Of a DNA stretch of 25,439 bases, positions 20,701-25,439 are shown one piece after another; the first letter of the stretch is position 1; each line of letters begins with the position of its first letter. The notes beneath the pieces are model-generated. The model saw nothing but the letters and a program-made list of their open reading frames with translations. It searched no databases and was not told the origin of the DNA. Position numbers and translations under genes: made by a program. This DNA is from a virus. The stretch is from the IMG/VR virus record IMGVR_UViG_3300008117_000561, positions 1 to 25,439 of that record; one strand, given 5' to 3'.

Positions 20701-20876
20701 CTCTGACGACCTTTTTGGTCATAACGGCGTCCTTGTAGAACAGCACCCCAAAATTGTCCAGCCTCAGAATCTGTTCTGCCACGTTCATTCCATTCAGCAT
20801 ATTCTTTGGCTGCATTTTCAATATAGCGAGCAATAGTTGATTTGCTTTCGCCTATACGAGTTTTGCCAGGCTTCAC
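20697..20876 (-). CDS. Small conserved phage protein, 59 aa
   Basis: A GTG start overlaps the upstream stop (GTGA). The product has KPGKTRIGESKSTIARYIEN, EAGQFWGAVLQGRRYD and a KGRQR end. I recognise this as a recurring small protein of freshwater phages; no function is known. It is basic but less extreme than its neighbours and looks folded. Confidence 0.65.
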   Translation of the reverse strand: MKPGKTRIGESKSTIARYIENAAKEYAEWNERGRTDSEAGQFWGAVLQGRRYDQKGRQR

Positions 20877-21049
20877 TTCTTTTTGCCCATTTTCTTCATA
20901 GACTTTTTAGGGGCTGACTTCTTCATACCCTTTTTCATTTCCATTCTTTTTTCAGCCTTAGATTCCATCTTTTCGCCCATTGCATAAGCCTTTGCTGCTT
21001 TCTTTCCTTTGGCTGTATATGGGAATTTCTTTCCGTTTACCATTGGCAT
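20873..21049 (-). CDS. Tiny Lys/Met-rich protein, 58 aa
   Basis: AGGAGCATAAA precedes the ATG at 21049. The product begins MPMVNGKKFPYTAKGKKAAKAY and continues as a Lys/Met-rich chain ending KKMGKKK (about 22 Lys and nine Met in 58). MPxVNGKKFPYTxKG starts recur in phage small proteins. Strong positive charge suggests DNA or RNA binding. Confidence 0.65.
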   Translation of the reverse strand: MPMVNGKKFPYTAKGKKAAKAYAMGEKMESKAEKRMEMKKGMKKSAPKKSMKKMGKKK

Positions 21050-21050
21050 T

Positions 21051-21362
21051 TTATGCTCCTATTTCTTTCATTACTGTCGCTGTTTGTTTGTTGATATTTT
21101 TTGCTGGTGGCATTTTATTACCATCATAAGGCTTGCCTAGTACTTCGCTAGCCTTAATTGCCTCTTGAATCTTCGCCATAGAAGTTCCATTTGGCTGAAT
21201 ACCTTGAGCCCTAGCGGCTTGATAGGCATTCAATTCTTGGTTAAATGCTTTATTAGGCATAGTCCTACGACTATCTGCATCACCTGTATTCATCTGTAAA
21301 GAAAGTGCTTTACATCCAAAACAATCATCTACTGGTTCTGGATGATATTCCCAATGTTTCAT
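21051..21362 (-). CDS. Conserved small phage protein with CxxC, 103 aa
   Basis: The 103-residue product has HPEPVDDCFGCKALSLQM (Cys14 and Cys17), TGDADSRRTM, AYQAARAQGIQPNGTSM, and KASEVLGKPYDGN. I recognise this pattern from freshwater phage genomes. No known fold or activity can be assigned from sequence; the Cys pair may hold zinc. The start overlaps the next gene's end (21359) by four bases. Confidence 0.65.
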   Translation of the reverse strand: MKHWEYHPEPVDDCFGCKALSLQMNTGDADSRRTMPNKAFNQELNAYQAARAQGIQPNGTSMAKIQEAIKASEVLGKPYDGNKMPPAKNINKQTATVMKEIGA

Positions 21363-21631
21363 ATAGCAGTAAAGTTGCTTTCTGTTATACCTACATCGCC
21401 AGCAATTAATGATGCTTTAGTAGCATCATCTACTGTGTAGTTATATCCACCACGATATACAACTGGATAGTTTAATAAATCACTATCTTGTGGATATCTA
21501 ATCTGTGCATATTGACCATTGTCATTTCTGACAATAGTTATACCACGGTCTATTTTATAAAAGTAAAATAACCTATGACCACCAGCAGGACCTTCTTCTA
21601 CTGTTGGTGTTTTAAATAACCATTCGGTCAT
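21359..21631 (-). CDS. Small conserved beta-rich phage protein, 90 aa
   Basis: The ATG at 21631 has CTAGGAGGAATT upstream and is preferred to the longer frame to 21667. The protein has GHRLFYFYKIDRGITIVRND, YPVVYRGGYNYTVDDATK and ends GITESNFTAI. The YxGGxxYxVDDA segment is common in small proteins beside phage capsid genes (head completion or decoration). Function inferred from place only. Confidence 0.65.
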   Translation of the reverse strand: MTEWLFKTPTVEEGPAGGHRLFYFYKIDRGITIVRNDNGQYAQIRYPQDSDLLNYPVVYRGGYNYTVDDATKASLIAGDVGITESNFTAI

Positions 21632-21705
21632 AATTCCTCCTAGTGAATTTACTGTAAGACACTGCAACGTATTTGCCGTATAAACAGTGTCTTACCGTCA
21701 ATCAA

Positions 21706-22908
21706 CTATTTAGCAGCGATTGATGAACCAGTCTCAATGCGATACAAAGCCTCGTCACGATAAATTGCAAAGCCGAGTACGCCGTACCAGCCCATTGGGC
21801 GGAAGCGCATCAACTTATCAGTTACGTTACCGATAACAATGTGTGGTTCTTCTGCAACGGCTTCTGCCATTGCTTGTGAACCGCAAAGGATTGTGTCAAA
21901 TACACGGGTTACTGGAGTTACAGTTACAGTTGCATCAACAGCAACAGCGCCAGTATTGGCAACAGTTACAGTGATGGTTGTAGTATTTCCAGATGTGCTG
22001 ATAGAGGCAATTTTTGCTGTTGAAGCAATACCTGTAGCAGCAATCTTATCGCCAACTTCTGCACGAGAAGCAATGACGGAAGATGAAGCAACTCCGATTG
22101 TAAAGCCTGCTGAAGTACCAGCAACAGTTACTGCTGTTGTGGTTAGAGCAGTCTGGTCAGCACCTGACTTAGAGTTAGCAAGACGTGAAGACTCTACGAA
22201 AAATGCTCCTTCGTAATCTCCAATTTCTCCTGCCCAAATCTTGTCAACGTTGCCAGGTGTTTGTGCGTGAACAAAGTTCCAGCCCAAGTTACCTGACTCG
22301 GCACGAAGGTCGTGTGAAACTTCTGGGTGGATACCACACCAGTAGTAAGAACCACGGCGAGCCTTAGCCTTGTTGGCACGTAACTTAGCAACAGCCTTGC
22401 GGATGTCTGCTGAGTCAATTGTGTCAGAAGCAGTAAGAGTTGCTGTTGAAGTACGGCTTCCACCGTATAGAACGTTTGAACCTGCGCCAAGAGTATTCAT
22501 TGCAACAGTGTCAATAGAATCAGCAAGGTTGTATGCAATGATATTTGCAATTGCTGGGTCTACGTCTGCCAATGAGAATAACTCAAGAGCACGGGTTACT
22601 AGTACTGCATTACCATACTCATTAAGAGTAATTGTTACAGATGTTGGTGTTGAAAGAGATACTGCATCTGGGTCAGTTGTCTCAGTTAGTGCGGTAGTTG
22701 CTTGGTCTAAATCTACATACTTTTGTAGTACGACTGTTGCTCCTGGGAAAGCCTGCTTAGCAGGACGCTTATCTGCGACTGAACGAATTAATGGTTCAGA
22801 GCGAAGCGCAAATTCCAGAAGGCGGTCATACGCCTTTTGTACTAGACCAGCACCACCAACGGAACCTCCAAGAGAGGTACTTGCGGTTGATGTATAGGCA
22901 TTAGCCAT
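21706..22908 (-). CDS. Major capsid protein, N4-gp56 family
   Basis: A strong site CACTGGAGGTGA precedes the ATG. The 400-residue chain fits the N4-gp56 family of HK97-fold capsids: FPGATVVLQKYVDLDQATTA with LTETTDPDAV, then LNEYGNAVLVTRALELFSLADVDP and ADSIDTVAMNTL. Capsid-like sequence resumes at 335-400 (FDTILCGSQAM, GWYGVLGFAIYRDEALYR). Residues about 250-334 form an extra Thr/Ala/Val-rich beta domain, likely exposed on the shell. No cleaved N-terminal region is visible. Confidence 0.8.
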   Translation of the reverse strand: MANAYTSTASTSLGGSVGGAGLVQKAYDRLLEFALRSEPLIRSVADKRPAKQAFPGATVVLQKYVDLDQATTALTETTDPDAVSLSTPTSVTITLNEYGNAVLVTRALELFSLADVDPAIANIIAYNLADSIDTVAMNTLGAGSNVLYGGSRTSTATLTASDTIDSADIRKAVAKLRANKAKARRGSYYWCGIHPEVSHDLRAESGNLGWNFVHAQTPGNVDKIWAGEIGDYEGAFFVESSRLANSKSGADQTALTTTAVTVAGTSAGFTIGVASSSVIASRAEVGDKIAATGIASTAKIASISTSGNTTTITVTVANTGAVAVDATVTVTPVTRVFDTILCGSQAMAEAVAEEPHIVIGNVTDKLMRFRPMGWYGVLGFAIYRDEALYRIETGSSIAAK

Positions 22909-22937
22909 TTTGCGTCACCTCCAGTGACTATGAACTG

Positions 22938-23408
22938 TTAGGAATTGCGTAGAAGATTTAATAAATCATCCATTGAATCCACAGAATCAATCTGTCGTTC
23001 AATGTCTACGGCTTTGTCTGGAGCAATTCCGCCTTGAGTTACAATATCTTGCTGACGTAATGCAGCAAGGTCTTTCTGCTTTTCTTCAACCTCTGATTGT
23101 GGATTGTAGCCAATTAAATCTCCGTTATCACGAAGCCAAGAATCAATAGATTCTTCAGTAGCATCATTCACATCTTTAAGTATTAGACGAGCAGCCTTAG
23201 CGTTTACTCCCTTTTTTGCTAGGACTTCCGTGACGGTTCTTTCCTTACGCTCCTTGAGGAATCCTTCAAGTTGTTCGGATAGTTCTTTGATACGCTTTTC
23301 GTCAGCACGTTTGGCTTTTCTTAGTTTCTTAACTAAATCATCGCCAGTTAATTGCTGCTCTTGTGTATCTTGTTCGTCTTCGTCTTCATCCCAGTAGTTG
23401 TTGCTCAT
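22938..23408 (-). CDS. Capsid scaffolding-like protein
   Basis: The ATG at 23408 (MSNNYWDEDEDE) is favoured by AGGGTGG upstream; an in-frame GTG at 23417 is possible. The 156-residue product has a very acidic N-terminus (residues 5-20), a long charged coiled-coil (DLVKKLRKAKRADEKRIKEL...) and a LRQQDIVTQGGIAPDKAVD segment. Acidic coiled-coil proteins directly before the capsid gene are typical scaffolds. Confidence 0.7.
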   Translation of the reverse strand: MSNNYWDEDEDEQDTQEQQLTGDDLVKKLRKAKRADEKRIKELSEQLEGFLKERKERTVTEVLAKKGVNAKAARLILKDVNDATEESIDSWLRDNGDLIGYNPQSEVEEKQKDLAALRQQDIVTQGGIAPDKAVDIERQIDSVDSMDDLLNLLRNS

Positions 23409-23529
23409 AGCAACCACCCTTTCTATTCGTTGTTAGTCGCAAGCCTCAGTTCTATCCAGGGGTAGATAGGCTGGCTCTTGCTACCAGTCTTATACACCGT
23501 GTGGGGCTGGTCGGTCCACATCGGGATTC
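23409..23529 (-). other. Short intergenic spacer in the head operon
   Basis: This is the longest gap within the late operon. It contains GC-rich patches and possible short stems (ACCAG/CTGGT around 23483-23514; CTATC/GATAG at 23452-23469). A TATAAG box with a weak GTGGAC 17-18 bases upstream on the minus strand is a possible capsid promoter but is unconvincing. No gene is seen. Confidence 0.35.
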
Positions 23530-24978
23530 TTATATTGTTCCGCCTATATTTCTTGTAAGCGAAGTTCTACCTAACCCTGAAGCACCGCTAAATGCAGCGG
23601 TCTCAAGTTGAGATAGTTGATTACGGGCACGTCTTGCAGATGCAAGTCCCTTAAATTCTTCTTGCTCGGCTGTTGTTTGATTGTAATTAATACCAGCCTG
23701 CTTATATATATTGCTTAGTAATTCAGTTCTAGGCAATATGTTTGCTATGTTTTCATAACCTTGACGGGCTCTTGCTAAATCTACGCCGTATCTTTGTAGT
23801 TCAGAAATTCTAGAAAGGTCAGATTGTAAACCATATTGTGCAGCAGTTGCACCAATTTCTGCAGTTGCTACTTTAGTTTCTAGTTCTGGTAATGTTTCTG
23901 TTGGAGATAAGAAATAAGCAACAATATCTGAATTAGTAATTGTTGGATAATATGTTCTTAATTGACCCAAAACTGCTGGATTAGTATTAGATAAACGATT
24001 AACGGCTATACCAACACGACTACCTAATTCAGTATTAGATATGTCATTACCAATCAATGTAGCAAACTGTGCACGATTAGCCAGTCTTTGCTGACCATAT
24101 CTTCTTAAAGTTTCTGAATAATCTTTTTCTTGTGCTAGATATTCTGCTTCAGATAAAACATTTAAACCTGCTTTTCTACGGGTTTCATTACCAGCAAATC
24201 TTGCTTTATATGATGGTAGATTGCGTAATTCAATTACTAATTGATTAGCACCCATTCTTGGGTTAACTAAACCAGTTTTAATATAGTTTAATATTTCAGT
24301 TAATTCTGCTTCACTAAAACCATAACTACGCATTGTTTGCTCAACAAGAGCATATGCATCACGTTTTTCTTGAGATACATTATCTGCTGCAGTACCTGTG
24401 CTAGCAGTAGAAGTACCTACAAATTTACCAGTGGCATCATATTGTCCACCTTCAACTTTATTACCTTGTGCATCAAATCCACCAACTGCAGGTGTATAAG
24501 AAATACCATATTGACCATATTGACTTGTTATTTTTTTATAAGCATCTGCTTCTGAAATGCCTTGTGCAACAAGTTCAGCAATTTGTTTTTTCTGTAAAAT
24601 TTCTGCCATAGCAGCAGTATTAACACTGCCATCTGGTTTAGTAACTTGTTTTTGTTCAGCAGCAGATAATTGCCCAGACAAAGGTGTGTCATTAAAATAA
24701 CCTTGTGCATTAATGCCACCACGAGAAGCAATATATTCTGGAGTCATACCCATTGCTCTAGCCTCTGCTTCTTTAGCAGCATTGCGTTCTGTACCAGTAA
24801 TAGTTAATCCAGAAGATGGAGATACCATACCAATGCTAGTTGCAGCAGGTGGTCTACCAGTTGAAGGGTCTACGCCAGTATAAGTTTTTCCATCAATAGT
24901 TACTGTTTTAGTTTGCGCTCCATATTGATTGGCTGCATTGTAGTTTCTTTCCCAGTTTTGATTATCTAAATAACCCAT
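23530..24978 (-). CDS. Internal virion / ejection-like protein
   Basis: The 482-residue product lies directly between a partial larger protein and the scaffold. It begins MGYLDNQNWERNYN with a small beta part (KTVTIDGKTYTGVDPSTG). Disordered Gly/Thr/Ala-rich stretches (to about residue 200) follow, and the C-terminal half is helical with several heptad-like regions (QEKDYSETLRRYGQQRLANR and ARQGYENIANILPRTELL). No catalytic motif is seen. Its position and features suit an internal or ejected virion protein. Confidence 0.5.
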   Translation of the reverse strand: MGYLDNQNWERNYNAANQYGAQTKTVTIDGKTYTGVDPSTGRPPAATSIGMVSPSSGLTITGTERNAAKEAEARAMGMTPEYIASRGGINAQGYFNDTPLSGQLSAAEQKQVTKPDGSVNTAAMAEILQKKQIAELVAQGISEADAYKKITSQYGQYGISYTPAVGGFDAQGNKVEGGQYDATGKFVGTSTASTGTAADNVSQEKRDAYALVEQTMRSYGFSEAELTEILNYIKTGLVNPRMGANQLVIELRNLPSYKARFAGNETRRKAGLNVLSEAEYLAQEKDYSETLRRYGQQRLANRAQFATLIGNDISNTELGSRVGIAVNRLSNTNPAVLGQLRTYYPTITNSDIVAYFLSPTETLPELETKVATAEIGATAAQYGLQSDLSRISELQRYGVDLARARQGYENIANILPRTELLSNIYKQAGINYNQTTAEQEEFKGLASARRARNQLSQLETAAFSGASGLGRTSLTRNIGGTI

Positions 24979-25439
24979 TTAAGCAGCCCCCCAAGTTTTA
25001 AGAATTGTATCTACAAGACCAGCCGCTGATTCATTGGCTTTCTTTGTAAACTTCCAATTTGGATTTTGTCTTAACATACCAGTATAAGTAATTGGGTCTA
25101 TTAATTTATCAGCAGTCAAAGCAGATTGAACATCTGCATCAAATATATCTACAGCACCTTCTGCTAGTTCTAGTTCGCTAGTTTTAAGTTTTCTATATTG
25201 GTCTGCAATATCAGATACTTTTAAACCACCCTGAATATAAGAATCTAAACCTTTATATAAAGCCCTAGAAGCCATTTGAATACTTCTCTTTTGCTCATCT
25301 ATAGAACCACCTGGCAATAAAGCCTCGGCTGCTTTTTCTTTTATTTGAGCATCTGATAACTTAACACCATAATCATAGGCATAACTTTTTAACTTAGTAT
25401 AGTTATCACCAATAGTACCGCCAGCATCTTGTAGTTCTA
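24979..25439 (-). CDS. Large internal virion protein, C-terminal part
   Basis: The frame is open to the window edge, so only the last 152 residues are seen; the true start lies beyond 25439. The visible part is helical, with SYAYDYGVKLSDAQIKEK, then KVSDIADQYRKLKTSELELA, and ends LRQNPNWKFTKKANESAAGL..TILKTWG. The LRQxPxW ... T ... A ending resembles C-termini of large phage internal proteins (ejection or tape-measure-like). It is followed without gap by the next gene. Confidence 0.55.
   Translation of the reverse strand, partial: ELQDAGGTIGDNYTKLKSYAYDYGVKLSDAQIKEKAAEALLPGGSIDEQKRSIQMASRALYKGLDSYIQGGLKVSDIADQYRKLKTSELELAEGAVDIFDADVQSALTADKLIDPITYTGMLRQNPNWKFTKKANESAAGLVDTILKTWGAA

Noticed and set aside
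22370-22897. 175-codon open frame antisense to the capsid gene
   Set aside because: It lies fully inside the well-supported capsid gene, on the other strand, with no recognisable protein pattern.
23452-23469. Stem-loop CTATC-CAGGGGTA-GATAG resembling the tandem hairpins at 9299-9352
   Set aside because: It has only five pairs and lies on the strand opposite the local transcript; similarity of the loop may be chance.
1-25439. tRNA, rRNA, integrase, attachment site, toxin-antitoxin or abortive-infection genes
   Set aside because: I looked for cloverleaf/TPsiC-like patterns, integrase and resolvase motifs and typical two-gene toxin pairs and saw none; a covariance-model search would settle the RNAs.

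Overview
This window looks like part of a tailed bacteriophage (Caudoviricetes) genome that is AT-rich by eye. The likely host group is Actinobacteria, most plausibly an uncultured freshwater lineage. The host inference rests on three things: a DUF4192-like protein, a lytic transglycosylase carrying the actinobacterial 'SS-A-GIPQ ... AWAHW' pattern, and many genes of types I recognise from actinophages and freshwater phage contigs. No integrase, attachment site, tRNA, rRNA, IS element, CRISPR array or host housekeeping gene was seen. The window starts inside one gene block and ends inside an open structural gene, so it is an internal genome fragment.

Left arm (1-9298, plus strand): a tightly packed early/replication operon with many ATGA-type start/stop overlaps. 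It begins with small zinc-knuckle proteins, a 35-residue membrane protein and an exported lytic transglycosylase. Next come a DUF4192-like protein and a DUF932 protein. A 184-base structured leader then precedes a Cas4/RecB-like PD-(D/E)XK nuclease. The replication core follows: a zinc-ribbon protein, a DnaB/RecA-type ATPase, a Holliday-junction-resolvase-like nuclease, a CHC2 zinc finger and TOPRIM primase split over two frames, a DUF1599/MazG-like protein, another nuclease-like protein, a sigma/HTH-like protein broken by a +1 frame change, an FmdB-like zinc ribbon and a possible further nuclease.

Centre (9299-9519): the two operons converge. This short region holds two tandem hairpins with compensatory stem changes and nearly identical CAGGG(G)AAA loops, then a strong hairpin terminator for the left arm and an oppositely oriented terminator for the right arm.

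Right arm (9520-25439, minus strand, read right to left): the late operon. In transcription order it encodes two internal virion or ejection-type proteins (one cut by the window edge), an acidic scaffold, an N4-gp56-type major capsid protein with an inserted beta domain, two small conserved proteins and a run of tiny Lys/Arg-rich proteins including a DUF5872 member. A neck/connector protein, an Ala/Ser/Thr heptad tail fibre, a polyglycine-type fibre and several small beta-rich fibre proteins follow. Next are a tail-assembly-like acidic protein, a GT-A glycosyltransferase and a large tail protein. The operon ends in a holin / M15 endolysin / holin-like lysis cassette.

The main non-standard signals are: (i) the leader at 3096-3279, in which a loop is perfectly complementary to the phage's own Shine-Dalgarno element and can either sequester the nuclease start site or be held away from it; (ii) the tandem covarying hairpins at 9299-9352; (iii) three places where a recognisable protein continues in the +1 frame (primase, HTH protein, holin/endolysin), meaning programmed shifting, gene splitting or sequence error; and (iv) the run of very basic miniproteins inside the head gene block.
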